This document shows, piece by piece, positions 49,043 through 60,480 of a stretch of DNA of 64,000 nucleotides. This stretch comes from Jaltomata sinuosa (taxonomy: Eukaryota; Streptophyta; Magnoliopsida; Solanales; Solanaceae). Location: positions 434,001 through 498,000 of the forward strand of contig QJPP01007228.1 in assembly GCA_003996215.1 (NCBI GenBank), written 5' to 3'. The first letter of the stretch is position 1. The number at the start of each line of letters is the position of its first letter. Under the pieces are notes generated by a model. The model made no database searches, was not told the DNA's origin, and saw only the letters and a program-made list of their open reading frames with translations. The position numbers were made by a program, and so were the translations under genes.

Positions 49043-50596
49043 TGGGTTAAAATTCTTTTTCTTAATTATTATCTCAAATGAAATATATGAATTGATGAGG
49101 AATTGAAATGTGCATATATATAGGGGAATTAATGTAAGATGTAAGGTAACTGCTAATTTTTATCTGGAACCGTATTTTGAGGGAGTTACAAAATCTTAAT
49201 CATTCAATTATCAAAAGTACTTTCACTTTATTTGTAACTACTTCCAATTTTTGAATCGATTCTGTGCTATCCGTGTGTCTAGAATATTCCATAATTTTCG
49301 TTATATTGATGGTGACCAAGTCTTATTCAACCTAAAATTTAGGCAAAGTCTTGATCTGGACTTGCTATACAACTTCTCATGCTTCAATCTAACTTGGTTA
49401 TTTGTATGAATGTCTCTATTTTGGGTTGGTTTTTAATTTTTGTCTTTGAAATTGGTGTTCTTTAAATTGTCTTTTAACACTTTTAAGTAACAAATGATGA
49501 CCCAAAATGCAGGCGAAAGAAACAAAAAAAAAATCGCTAGGCAAAAGATTATAATTTCATATCATAATATAACACAAGTAATTATATCTTACAACTTACA
49601 AGGCATATCAAGTTATGTCACTTAATTTGAAAGGCATAAGTTCAATTCATAAACCACAAGTTATGTCTTACAAAACATAATTTAGTTCCTACAGAACTTA
49701 TGCCGATGGGGGCATAAGTTTAGTTTCAAAATGTTATTCCTTAAGAAGTTCATAATCCACAAGTTATGTCTTACAAGGCATAACTTAGTTCCTACATAAC
49801 TTATACCGATAGAGGTATAATACAAATTCAAACCCCATAAAGTTAATTCCTACGGAACGTTTGCCGGATAAGGCAAAATTTCTAAACATACTCCAAACAA
49901 AGCAAAAGTTCTGTTAACTTACGCCATGCTAATTAGATTCATACTAAACTTATATCGGTTGACTTGCAAAATTAGGTCATAAATAATGATACTTTGGCCA
50001 ACAAATTTTTCATTAAATGAGCAGCATGGACAAAAATTAAAAATCACCCCCAAAATCAGGGCAATCCGTGCAAAAACTTGATCTAACTTCACCGTAATAA
50101 GGCGTGCCAATAATTAATCAAACTCGGGTGATTACATTATACTAGGAAATCTAACACTAACGTTCACAAATTAAAATAAGTAGTCATGAACTCATGATTA
50201 ATTGATAAAAGCTTATATCAAAGACATGTATACTGCATTTGTAAGTATAGTGCAAACACCAAATGCGAATAAGTTTTTTTCCGATCTTGTAGAAGTCATG
50301 TAGTCTTCGGCTACAGGTTTATCTGAAACCTGTATTTTCGACATAAGAGTATAATTATATAAGCGAAAAATCACTAAAATTTCAATAAATATCAAATCTG
50401 AACCCGTAATTTTAAAAGTTGAACCCATCAAGTGTAAATCATGATCTCCTCTGGCTTGCTTCTTCCGAAAAGAGCCATTGAGATGAAAATGTTGCAGCAT
50501 TAGTAACGCAAATCGCCTTCCAAGTGAAATTGTTTCTGCTAATCACTCATATCAAGAGAATGTCGTTATGAGCTAGAATGGAGCAAAACCCAGAGA
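49043..50596. other. Intergenic DNA with an imperfect 103-bp repeat
   Basis: 49570-49880 contains an imperfect tandem repeat: ccacaagttatgtcttacaa at 49654 and 49757, followed each time by acttagttcctac-like words and cttat(g/a)ccgat. The rest is AT-rich. It holds the promoter of the lipid-transfer gene on the left and the 3' flank of the RGTB gene on the right. No gene is seen. Confidence 0.55.
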
Positions 50597-53500
50597 TTAT
50601 CTGCCAAGCATAACTCGGTTTACAACATCAACAGGCAAGGCATAAGCAGGATCTATCGGCTTTATTCCTGGATATTCAAGTAGTGAAAGCCCTGGATTGC
50701 AGAAAAAAATCAAAGGAATAAGTAAAACACTTGCGTCGTCATTAAAGGTCAATCTAAATTGTCATCATCAATACTAAACAACTGCACTGGAGCTTAGAAA
50801 AAGTTTCCAGGAACATCCCTTAAATTTGCTTCTAGTGTGTGTCATTATTTGATACTATAGTTTTATCACTTCAATAAACAGCATATTAGAAAGGCCAAGA
50901 GCGATCATGCTTCCAAAACCGTGATTTTGGACATAATAAACACATAGAAGCACTGCTTTCTGTAGGATTGTCATATGAGAACTTGTTCAAGGACACAATT
51001 AGGAATGCAGCAGCCTACACCAAGATCCTTTCAACAGTCATATGGACCATCGTGTATCATCAGAAGAAAAATACAGATTAGCCATTTCACAAAACAAAAA
51101 TGTCATATGTCCCTTACCAGCGACTCCAAAGTAAGTATGGAAGACATCAACTGCATCATCTGGCCTATCTGAAATTCCACCATTCTCCTTATCCTACATT
51201 TGTGAAAGGAATATAATTCAGGTTTTACGAAAATGTCGGACAACTACACAAAGATATAGTATCCAGTGCCAATCTTCAAGTGAAACGGAGTTATCATATT
51301 CGGATGTAACCTGACAGTCCAAAATAAATTTTACAAGCTTTCCTTTGTCAATCCAATGAACCCTGTCGATCATAATTAAGCTGGAAAGAACCCACCAAGA
51401 GTAGCAGACCTGAGAAGCAACAACATGACTATCAGTAAAACTCAAACTGACTTGTCGATAGAAATTTCAATTTAGCAAGAGTAACAAACATCAGGAAGCT
51501 TCTCTGGGCGCCCATTTAGACCCCCCGATTTGACTTGTCTTTCACATAACCACCAACCAAGGAGGTCCTTATCAACATGATGTAGAGACCCTGTAATTGC
51601 GAGAGCTGCCACGCAACAGAAAACTGCAATGGTAGCATAGTCAAAAATGCTTTCAGTAACGCAGCAATACACAACTCAACTAATAAGACTGCTGGATATA
51701 TGGACGCTAAGTGGAACACACAGGTTGAAAACCAACAAAGGGCCAAAACTTCTGCTCCTATTCACTAACAAATATAACATTAACCGTCATAAAACCGTAT
51801 TCATAGCAAAGGAACATATTCCTTCTTTAAAACCTGTTCCTTTCATCCCTTGTGACTATCTCAAAGCTGCTGACAACTTGGCGTATATTCAACATCAGTA
51901 TGGCATTCACTTGTTATTTATCTTTTTGGTTTCTGCCAAGTATCCCAGGTTACCCATGAGAGCTTATGTCTTGGTTGGTGATAATGATGTCATGAAATCC
52001 GGCCTTGGTGATAGTCCGGCTTTGATATTTTTTCAAGATAACCGAGAAATCCCCAAGGACCAGTGGCACACGGTTCGAAACTCAGTGGATAATGGGCTTC
52101 CCGGCATTGATATTACAGGAATTAAATAGAACAATTAGGGAATGGAATATTTTGGTAGCAGTAAATTCAAAAAAGAAAAAAAACGGTGTGAATGTTTTCC
52201 AACTCTGAAATCAATAAACTTACACCTTACATTAGAATAGACGCTCTCGTTTGTCTCAGTTTAGAAGCTATTGTTAGTATGATAAAATGCATGATTTCTA
52301 TATGTGACATACTTTGCCCCGCATGAGATTCTGCTCCGGGTGTGCATCCGAATCCACCATCCACATTCTTGCAACTTAAAATATACTTCACTGCTTTTCC
52401 AACATCAACCTTATCTAACCGATGCAGCAATGCGAGTGAAAGGATCGCAATGTAAGAGAACCTACACAAAGTATAGTAAGGGTCATTATATTTTCAATTC
52501 CCGAAAGAAGGTTCTTACGTTCCAAAAGAAAACAGATGTATCAAAAGATATATACCTTTTTTTTAAAAAAAGAAAGATATATGGCTTAATCCTTGGCATT
52601 ACAAGTAAATGTAAAAATGAGAAACCAAATAAGGGATCCTAAATTTGTAATAGCAAACAAAGTGAGAAGCTGCTACCGTGTATCGAGCTCACCCCATATG
52701 TCACCAGAAAATGATCCATCTTCATTTTGCAGGCCTGCAATATCTAGCTGAAAAGTTAAGTTCACCACTTCGCAACACCCAAATTTCTTAAGAGTACTTC
52801 AAACTGCCAATGTCGAGAATGTCACTGTTGTGATGAGTATTGTCGATGTTAATTTGACCACATTTTTTGGTTTCGTGAGGTTAGAGTTGTACACTCGGTA
52901 AATGCTAGCATTGCAGCAGAGGCCATGGATGTAATACATAGATCTAAAAGATATGTACACAGAACGTCCAAAACAATTGTAAATGTCAGAAGACATGAAG
53001 TGGGATACAATTTGACACCTTATCAATGTCAAGGACATGTAAGTTATCAAATAATGCCAATACTTGAATAGCACTAAGTGTATACAGCACATGCGGATCA
53101 TGTCCAATATTACCACCAAATCCACCTGCATATTATATAAATAGAGAAGTGAGCCTACACATACAGATCAAGTAGATCAAAACATCAAAGTAACTACCTC
53201 TCAAGGTGAAAAAAGAGGAGAAAAGCAACATCCATTAAAAAAGCAGTAGGCATAGAATAGCTTCAACATTTGGAAATACTGACAAGAAAATCATTGTGAG
53301 AAAGCAAGAAAGAAGTGCGAGATGCAAACCACATTCGTGTTGGCACTGCATGACCCATGAAATAACTTCATCTTGCTCCACAGCAGCAAGCTTGCCCATG
53401 ATATCCAGAGTTGTCAATCCCCAGTATGCCCCATTTAATCTCAAATGCTCCATCACCACAGATTCAAAATCATCTTTCCTCTGAAGGTATACAGGAACGT

Positions 53501-54655
53501 ATAAGAGAGAGCAAATGATAGATTAACAAGAAAAGTGCTTTAGTGGATGATGGAAAAGAAAGGAACTCCATCAAGTACTTAAATTCCATGAAGGATATGT
53601 ACGAAGGAATCATCTCACAAGCGTGAGAACAGGAGGAGATAGGGGGCATTTGCACAAAGTCACATTTCTTCTGTTTGATGTAAGATGAAACCAGAACAGC
53701 AGAAATGCTAGTCCTAAATCCTAATATCCCACCTCAAACAAGTATAGATTACAGTGAAATGTCACTGTTTTCCGGTATCAAGGGTGTCGCTAACAGTGAG
53801 GGATTAAATCTCAAGGATCAATCCCGCTGTCAATCATATCACAAAGTTTATAAAGCCAACCCATGCCAAACCAAAAGGGAGAATCCAGAGCCATTCCTTA
53901 CGTTCCAAACAACTCCATGGTCCACTTCTTTAAGGCTGGATATGATATCCTTCCAAATATGACAACCATAATTTTCAACTTGACAATTGAGACAATACAA
54001 AAGCTGGAAGTTCCTAAAATACTTGTCTGGAGTACTCTAACCCAAATGATACTACGATGCTTAAGAAGGATCCATCATAATTTAGTAGTAGAGCAGAATT
54101 GGTACCACGATAATAGCTAATAACTACAAACCATTCTGTTTCTCCTTCACAACTGCCTTCCAACCATCCGGGTGTACTTCCCTGGCTTCAAGAGTATCTC
54201 CCTGCAGGAACATCCTATTTAAATTGTTCAAAGTATTAAACACATTGAAAGGAGCCTAGTTGTTTGCTTAGAGTACACAGGTGTATGAGTGACAAATCGG
54301 ATCAGGGTGGCCCAACCACCTAAGCTCAGATTTCTAGTTATCAAATCAGAGAGTCTATTTCTCACTTTCTCAATGATATAGCACTTAAGAAGATTTTGAG
54401 ACTCCACTGCGAAAGACAGACACTCTAAGGTAGTTTCCAAGGTCGGTAGTTTGGTCGACACAAAGAGTTTTCTAAATTGTACTCATTGGGTGCCAAGTCA
54501 AAGATGCACGCAAAAAGAAAATTCCTAGTGAAAAGTAATACCAAAAGACAATACTGGATGAAAGGCAGAGGAAAATCAGTAGAGATGAAACAAATGCGTA
54601 CCTTCTCAACAGTTATAATGTACTTAGCATGCTTTTCCACCAGCAGATCCCCCAT
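50597..54655 (-). CDS. RGTB: Rab geranylgeranyltransferase beta subunit (313 aa, nine coding exons)
   Basis: Minus-strand coding exons: 54655-54602, 53480-53330, 53125-53009, 52743-52677, 52461-52313, 51623-51490, 51409-51311, 51193-51118 and 50691-50597. Phases agree and give 313 aa, the family length. The alpha-alpha barrel repeats of protein prenyltransferase beta subunits are clear: AYWGLTTLDIMGKL, GGFGGNIGHDPHVLYTLSA, QNEDGSFSGDIWGELDTR, CKNVDGGFGCTPGAESHAGQ, GGLNGRPEKLPDVCYSWW and GGISDRPDDAVDVFHTYFG. The predicted zinc ligands are Asp224 and Cys226 (PDVCYSWW) and His276 (FHTYFG). With the alpha subunit and REP it attaches geranylgeranyl groups to C-terminal cysteines of Rab GTPases in the cytosol. 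The 5' splice site after exon 2 (GTTTGC) is weak. A non-coding first exon probably ends at 55989. Intron 5 holds an unrelated open frame on the other strand. Confidence 0.94.
51765..52129 (+). other. Unrecognised open reading frame inside an RGTB intron, antisense
   Basis: The frame is open from an ATG at 51647, but the part before about 51765 may be open by chance. About 120 codons then run without a stop to 52129, with coding-like composition: hydrophobic stretches such as YGIHLLFIFLVS and a polar end with KSGLGDSPALIFFQDN. An A-rich run (about 52168-52182) and aataaa (52212-52217) follow. It lies wholly within RGTB intron 5 (51624-52312) on the opposite strand. I do not recognise the protein. 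It could be a captured gene fragment, an integrated and retroposed sequence of other (including viral) origin, or chance. Confidence 0.4.
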
Positions 54656-55126
54656 CCTGCAGTCATCATGGCTCAGAACTCAAATTTCAAAACTCGCCAA
54701 AGTGGGAGAGAAAAGAATATGATTGTATTACTCCTAACAAAAGTCCTGCTTTTGGTTTATATCCCATTTTCAGACCTGTAACACAGCTCTGCCAAAACCA
54801 AACTTTTGCAGTATCTTCGAACCAAGTCAATAATATGGCAAATCGCCAAGTAACTGCAACTCTCCAAGAGCATAAGAACAACAGACAGGAGTGCCACAGC
54901 CCAGGATTGCTTATAACTAGCCTAGTCAGCAAGAATTAACATGAGTTATCTCCATGTTTAAGCTGCAAAGAGTTCACTGACATTTCTCCTTTTTTGTGTT
55001 CTGACATTCTTTTTCACTCATAATTTTCTGGGAACTTGTGAACTAATGAAAGAAGTTATTTTGACTAGTTCTTAGATCAAACAAAATACAGGAGAAAAAC
55101 AAAAGTAAAAACTTAAAAAACAAATA

Positions 55127-55372
55127 GTCCCTCCGTTTTGAAATTTCTTTGTCTGGTTTTGACTTGGCACGGAATTTAAGAAAGTAAAAAAGACTTTTGA
55201 ATCTTGTGGTCTTAAACTAAAGATACATAGAATGTACCAAAATGCTCTTTAATCTTGTGATCTTAAACATGCCATGTGAAAAATTAGAATTAAAAAGTTG
55301 CCAAAAAAAAAAGAGGAAAGAAGCATTGTTTTTGAAACGGAAAGTAAGACAAACAAATTGAAACATAGTGAG
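55127..55372. mobile_element. Stowaway-like MITE in the RGTB leader intron
   Basis: The left end is gtccctccgttttgaaattt after TA (55125-55126). The right end is caaattgaaacatagtgag before TA (55373-55374). The internal words gacttggcacggaatttaag and catgccatgtgaaa match the family seen at 1120 and 43080. Confidence 0.82.
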
Positions 55373-55500
55373 TACCGTAAAGAGTACCCTCCAACAATAT
55401 AATCACAGTTGAACACTTTTATTCATGTAGTGTTGTTCACAATAAGAGATTGACTAAGCATATAAATACTCCCAATATAACTAGTCCCTTTTTTTTTGCA

Positions 55501-55729
55501 CCCAAGGGTGTGGCCTTGTGGTCAATAAAGTGGGTTAAAGAATCATGAGGCTGAGGTCTCAGGTTCAAATCCCAGCGGACAAAAAGATACTAGGTGTTTC
55601 TTCCCATCTGTTCTAGTTTTGGTGGATAGAGTTATCTTGCTGATGGGAGGTAGCAGGTATCCCGTGGATTTAGTCTAGGTGCGCGAAAGCTGGCCCTGAC
55701 ACCGGTCATCAAAAAAAAAACTAGTCCCT
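55501..55729 (+). mobile_element. tRNA-derived SINE with intact target duplication
   Basis: The element has RNA polymerase III promoter boxes: box A-like tggccttgtgg at 55511-55521 and box B-like ggttcaaatcc at 55562-55572. It ends in an A-run (about 55711-55730). The sequence actagtccctttttt followed by gca occurs on both sides (about 55480-55500 and 55729-55747), differing only in T-run length. This is the long target duplication made by LINE-driven retroposition. The family resembles the SolS/TS-type SINEs of Solanaceae. It lies in the predicted RGTB leader intron, antisense to the gene. Confidence 0.85.
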
Positions 55730-56121
55730 TTTTTGCACACTTTTCCCTTTACAGAACTATAACTTTGATTTCGTTAGGTTTACATGAATGCCAGGAGATT
55801 TAAGACGTGTAGCTCTGATCTCTATTTACAAGTAATTTTCACTTAGATTGAGATTGTAAGAAGACTAAAATGAAGAGATTTTCCTAAAAATCAACATGCA
55901 ACTCAATGACAATTCAAGCAAACAGTTAAATCTTAAGAATTAAGAAGAAGAAGAGGAAAGTGGGAAGAGAATTTTGACAGAAAATCACCTTGGATTCGAC
56001 GAGTTTGGGTTTGCGGTAGAAAGAGAAGCAAAGAGTTCTTTGAGTTTCTTCGATCAGTCCCTAATCTCTTGAGTCAAGCACCATATTTGTGCAAACTTAC
56101 GACAAAATTACAAAATTTACC

Positions 56122-56275
56122 GGGGTCGTTTGGTGTGAGAGATAAAAAAAAAAGTGCTGGGATAAAATAAATAGTCCAGCGATTATTCCATATACATTGT
56201 GGGATAACTTATCCCAGAATAGTTAATCCCAAAATAATTAATGCTGGGATAATTTGCTCCCAACCAAACGACCCC
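56122..56275. mobile_element. Short MITE with GGGGTCGTTTGGT ends
   Basis: The inverted ends are ggggtcgtttggt and accaaacgacccc, with gctgggataa and ttatcccag words pairing inside. It is 154 bp long and shares its ends with the element at 39040-39390 but not its interior. The target duplication is unclear (tta/taa). Confidence 0.7.
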
Positions 56276-56369
56276 TAAATATATGAGTGACTAGTTTTAG
56301 TCTTTTAAATTTGTTAAAACATGAGCATCTTTTATCTCTATTAAATACTCCATTTAATAAATTACAACA

Positions 56370-56480
56370 ACAACAACAACAATAACATATTCAGTGTAGT
56401 GATACAATGAGATTTGAGAAGGGTAGAGTATACGCATACTTCATCATTAGAGATAGAGATGTTATTTTTGATCTGCAACA
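56370..56480 (+). repeat. Dispersed Solanaceae repeat fragment
   Basis: acaacaacaacaacaataac, ttcagtgtagtgatacaatg, gagaagggtagagtatacgc and tagagatagagatgtt follow the same order as the fragment at 12661-12780. A further copy starts at about 56575 and was split by the hAT insertion. Confidence 0.6.
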
Positions 56481-57189
56481 GAATTCCATCTGAAAACTAA
56501 AATAGCAGAAATTGCACTTTAAAATTGGCTCACAAAACATTTGTGTTCTTTCTTCTTTTAACCAATGGTTGGCCTTCTACAACAACATAACAAGTGAAGT
56601 CTTCGTGGTAGGGGTGGGCATTCGGTTATTCGGTTCGTTTTTAAAATTTCGGTTCGGTTTTTTCGGTTTTCGGTTATGGTGAAAGAGGTACCGAAAACCG
56701 AACCGAATTAAATTCGGTTCGGTTCGGTTTTGCCGATTTCGGTTTCGGTTTATAAGATTCGGTTATTTCGGTTTTGGGCCTGCTTAATGGGCTACTTTCT
56801 ATTTGTAAAATAGGCTATTTTTTTAAGTAAAAAAATAATTCACGTTTTTATACTTCAAAAATGAATCATTTATAAATCTAATGGGCGCTTGTTGATAGTA
56901 GCAAGTCTAGTAACAAAATAACACATCTCACATTTTTTACTTCAATGAACAGATGACAGATCTCACGATTCACGAATTGACTGAAAAATGTAAACAACAA
57001 GTAATAGCTGTTGCAAATTGCAATGATTCCTGAATGTATTTGCTATGAGATATTGAATTCAACACCATTTGAAATTGGTACACCACAAAAGTAATATATA
57101 ACACGTACAACCCCCCCCCCCCCACAATCTCATGGGGTCCATGATGAGAACCGTGGCTTAAGTGAATGGAGACTAACAGGCAACAGCAA

Positions 57190-58332
57190 TCACGTAGCAT
57201 CATGAGAAACTAGAAACCTATATCTATTTTGATAGGTACGGAGCAATAGCAAATGACCCAAGTAGGTGGAGTTCCACCTAGTAGGCACATCCAATGATAA
57301 CATCTTATCACATTCTATCTTTTGGACTTCAGAACATTTCTTAAAGTTTCTTATTCTTGCAGGAGATGCTCTAACATACTTCACCATTTGTCTTACCCGT
57401 TTGACAGAAGGGCCAATTTCTTTCAAACCATCTTGCACAATTAAATTAAGTATGTGAGCCATACATCTCACATGGAGATGCTTGCCATTCATTATGTTAG
57501 TTCCCCACATATCTAACTGTTTAGACAATTCTGTAATTGCAACATTATTTGAAGAAGCATTATCAACAGTAACAGAGAATATATTGTCCAAGTTCCAATC
57601 AAGCAAACAGTTACTTATAGACTCTGCCAAATGCTCACCCTTATGGCTAGTGATAGAACAAAAATTCAATATTCTTTTATGCAGTACCCAATCTCTATCA
57701 ATAAAGTGAGCAGTCAAACACATATAATTAATCTTTTGTATCGATGTCCATGTATCTGTGGTAAGACAAATTCTTGGTTTGACTTCTCTAAAAGACCTCT
57801 TCAAATCTTGCCTCAATTCACCATAAATATCATAACAATCCCTTGTTATTGTTCTACGTGAAGGAATGCGAAATAGAGGTTGAGCCTGATTCATAAACTT
57901 CTTAAAACCTTCCTTTTCTACAAAGCTAAAGGGAAGCTCATCCACAATTATCATCTCAACTAAAGACCTCCTAATTTTTTCTTGATCAAATTTCCAAATT
58001 GATGCATCCTTAGATTGTAAGTTCAACTTTGTTTGAGTATCAGGCTCAGTGGTTCCAATGAGAGCTTTATATTCTCTACACCTACTTAAATGTTGTTTCA
58101 ATCCTGTTGTTCCATGTCTAGATGCATTAGCAGCATAATCTTGCTTACAATGTCTACACTTTGCTTTACAACATATACCATTTTCAATCACCTTATCAAA
58201 ATGATCCCAAACAATAGATCTAGGTTGCATTTCTTTTCTTTTCCTTGTAGTCTCAGTGTCAACTGAATTTTCACTACTATTAGGTAAGGTACCAGTTGAA
58301 CCAGCCTCACTAACTCGACTTTGATCAGCCAT
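57190..58332 (-). pseudogene. hAT transposase, N-terminal 380 aa only
   Basis: The frame starts MADQSRVSEAGS and has a BED zinc finger at about residues 38-88 (VWDHFDKVIENG, CRHC, then LKQHLSRC). The RNase-H-like core follows, with ICLTTDTWTS (first catalytic Asp), FSVTVDNASSNN (second Asp), VRCMAHILNL and DVPTRWNSTYL. After WNSTYL the similarity ends, and about 17 codons of unrelated sequence lead to a stop. The last part of the core with the catalytic Glu, and the C-terminal dimerisation region, are missing; family members are about 650-700 aa. It is classed as broken because of this internal deletion, although the remaining frame itself is intact. It is the RICESLEEPER/DAYSLEEPER type. The BED finger could still bind the element's ends and act as a repressor, but this is conjecture. 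Confidence 0.85.
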
Positions 58333-58770
58333 CTATGTGAAATCAGAAAGAAAAATCAGAATGTAATCAACTAATATACACTAGACAACCTTAAGCCCTT
58401 AACAGTCAACCAAAGTGTAATTCATGTGAAATCAAGCTTTCAAAAAGACATAAATAAACTGGACAAGTAGAGAATTTCAACTTTTTTCCAACTTCAACCA
58501 AATATTCTCCAACCCCTTACCAAATAGGTTGCTTTTTTATTATAGAAAATTAAGGTTCTAAATCTCACACCAAATAAGTTTAATCTGTCACTAATATCAC
58601 CTTTTTCCAATATCATCAAAGAAAACTAGCAAAGGGAAGAAGAAGAAGAAAAGAAGAAGAAGAGAAACCAAAGAAATTAAAAAAATAAAGGGTCGTCGGC
58701 GTACCTGAAGCTGAAAGTGTCGCCTGTGTCGGCACCTGAGGGCTGAGACTGAGAGACGCTGGACGTCGCC

Positions 58771-58851
58771 GTCGCCGCACGCTGGTCGCCGTCGCCGCAC
58801 GCTGGTCGCCGTCGCCGCACGCTGGTCGCCCGTCGCCGCACGCTGGTCGTC
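58771..58851. repeat. 20-bp GC-rich tandem repeat, four copies, in the hAT leader
   Basis: gtcgccgcacgctggtcgcc is repeated at 58771, 58791, 58811 and 58832 (one extra c before the last copy). It lies upstream of the transposase start on the minus strand. The high CpG content contrasts with the AT-rich surroundings. Confidence 0.92.
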
Positions 58852-59202
58852 GCTAGAGAGATGACGATTGACAGAGAGACAGAGAGTGGACTGAGGGAAT
58901 AGGAAGTAGGAACTAGGGATTAGGACTTTAGGATTAGGAGTGTGGACTTGGGCTTGGGCTTGGGCGGTGGGCTTAAAATTATTTCGATTTTTCGGAGTGG
59001 ACTTGAGAGTTGAGAGTGGACTGAGTGTGCTCACCCACCCTTATAAATATGTGTAAACAACATAAAACACAGTAGTTTGGTCCCTAATTACGTTTTATCC
59101 CACTATTTTAAAATATTACATTTTCCCCGGTAGTTTAAAAAAGGAAAGGCGTGTATCCTTTGTATTTTCGTGTATCCTGAATACATATAACCTCTTCATT
59201 AA

Positions 59203-59347
59203 TGGTAAATCTGTTTCTATTATGGCGCTTTAAAAGGAAATAAAATATTTACAATTAATGAGGAGTAAATCATTAATTGTAAATCTATTACTATTAGGGC
59301 GCTTTAAAAGAAAATAACAGATTTACAATTAATGAGGAGTAAATCTG
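59203..59347. repeat. Two-copy 72-bp repeat inside the Pack-MULE
   Basis: gtaaatct(g/a)tt, ctattaggg/tggcgctttaaaag and ttacaattaatgaggagtaa occur twice in a row, starting near 59205 and 59280. Parts are inverted complements of each other (gtaaatct and agatttac), so the region could fold. Confidence 0.8.
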
Positions 59348-59399
59348 CAGTATCCTCATCTCCACAAACAACTGGAGAATTCAAATTTCAATTTAAAAT

Positions 59400-59960
59400 T
59401 ACTTGGATACACATCAAACCAGCAAGTAACTCCATTATACAGGATACATGTAATAATAGATCTCAAATATCTAAGGATACACATTTAAACAGCAAACAAC
59501 AATAGGTATACTTGGATACACTGTTAACACTGTATCCAAGATTATAAGCTTGGATACATTACAACAGTGTTAAGGATACTTCCCAATATCTAAGGATACC
59601 CATCTAAACAGCAAATAGATATAGGTATACTTGGATACATGTTAATATTGGATACAAGTTTGTAAGCTTGGATACATTGTAACAGTGTTAAGGATACATG
59701 TTACCAACATCTCAAATAGCAGGTTGCAGTAGTATTGGGATACATGTTAACATGAATTAATCTTGGATACATGTAACACAAGATTTGCTTACAATGTTAT
59801 CCCTGGATACGTATTGCTTTGTTTTGATTTAAAACTTTAAATTTACAAAAGTTACACATTTACAACTCAGATAGATATATGTATACTTGGATACATGGAA
59901 AATAACACTGGATATATGGTAACAAGTTGGTAACACTAGAAAATAACATCTGGGTTTGAG
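59400..59960. repeat. Cluster of GGATACA words inside the Pack-MULE
   Basis: About fifteen copies of ggatac, mostly as ttggataca or aaggatac, lie within 560 bp, with a few tgtatcc complements. They are irregularly spaced and separated by AT-rich DNA. The cluster occupies the left half of the element, next to the inverted repeat, as expected for subterminal binding sites. No reading frame is seen. Confidence 0.8.
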
Positions 59961-60179
59961 TCCCTTGTTCTTGATTTCAAATTTTTGCTCAATTCATTCA
60001 TTTTGACTTGATCGTTTCTAAATTTGGATCTATTTTCAGCAAAGTCTTCTTCTTCAAAGTCTCTAACAACCGGAACAAAGGTCGGAGAAGGCACTTCATT
60101 GTTCTCCATTTGAGATATACCTAAATCAAATGAAGGTCATTGTTGGTTACTTGGTATTATCAAATTATCTGATTCGTTA

Positions 60180-60480
60180 TCCATGAAGGCAATCGTTGAT
60201 AACAACAAGGCATTATTGAAAGTAAGCCTTACATCGGCTGCAAATTCAAAAGGGGTAGGGTAAAAATTCTTAGCCAAATTCAATTTCACCGTCCCCAAAT
60301 CCATAGGTCGCTTAATAATCTGGTGGTAATCGTGAAGACCCAAGGCCTCAGCATCAACAGGGGTATTGAAAATTCACCCATTTTTATGCTTCATCAGCTT
60401 CCCCAAAATCTGCCTACAATCCTTTATCATATTTTCCATTCCGATGGCCTTAACACCACCACCAGGATTATCACAATCCT
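60180..60480 (-). pseudogene. Captured GTE-type bromodomain fragment
   Basis: On minus, the translation runs MENMIKDCRQILGKLMKHKNG, a stop, then IFNTPVDAEALGLHDYH, QIIKRPMDLGTVKLNLAKN and FYPTPFEFAADVRLTFNNAL. This is the first two-thirds of the bromodomain of plant GTE (BET-like) proteins, including the ZA-loop and the KRPMDLGTV block. The stop replaces the Trp expected in KFGWVFNTPVD, by a one-base change. After NNAL the similarity ends, so the acetyl-lysine-binding Asn region of the domain is incomplete. No GTE gene lies nearby, so it was copied from elsewhere. It is not functional as a bromodomain. Confidence 0.88.

Larger units (their letters stand above)
54657..55988 (-). other. Predicted 5' UTR intron of RGTB
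   Basis: The RGTB ATG is one base after a good acceptor (CAG, complement of 54657-54659). A good donor (AAG followed by GTGATT) lies at 55988 on the same strand, next to a G/A-rich leader-like stretch up to about 56090. This predicts a non-coding first exon and a 1.33-kb leader intron, which contains a Stowaway element and a SINE. RNA data would be needed to confirm it. Confidence 0.55.

Noticed and set aside
55501..55600. Possible tRNA gene
   Set aside because: Box A and box B are present, but the sequence does not close a cloverleaf, and it continues into a SINE body with an A-tail and target duplication.
58597..59034. 145-codon minus-strand frame upstream of the hAT transposase
   Set aside because: Its composition follows the GC-rich 20-bp tandem repeat, it has no domain, and it lies in the element's leader region.
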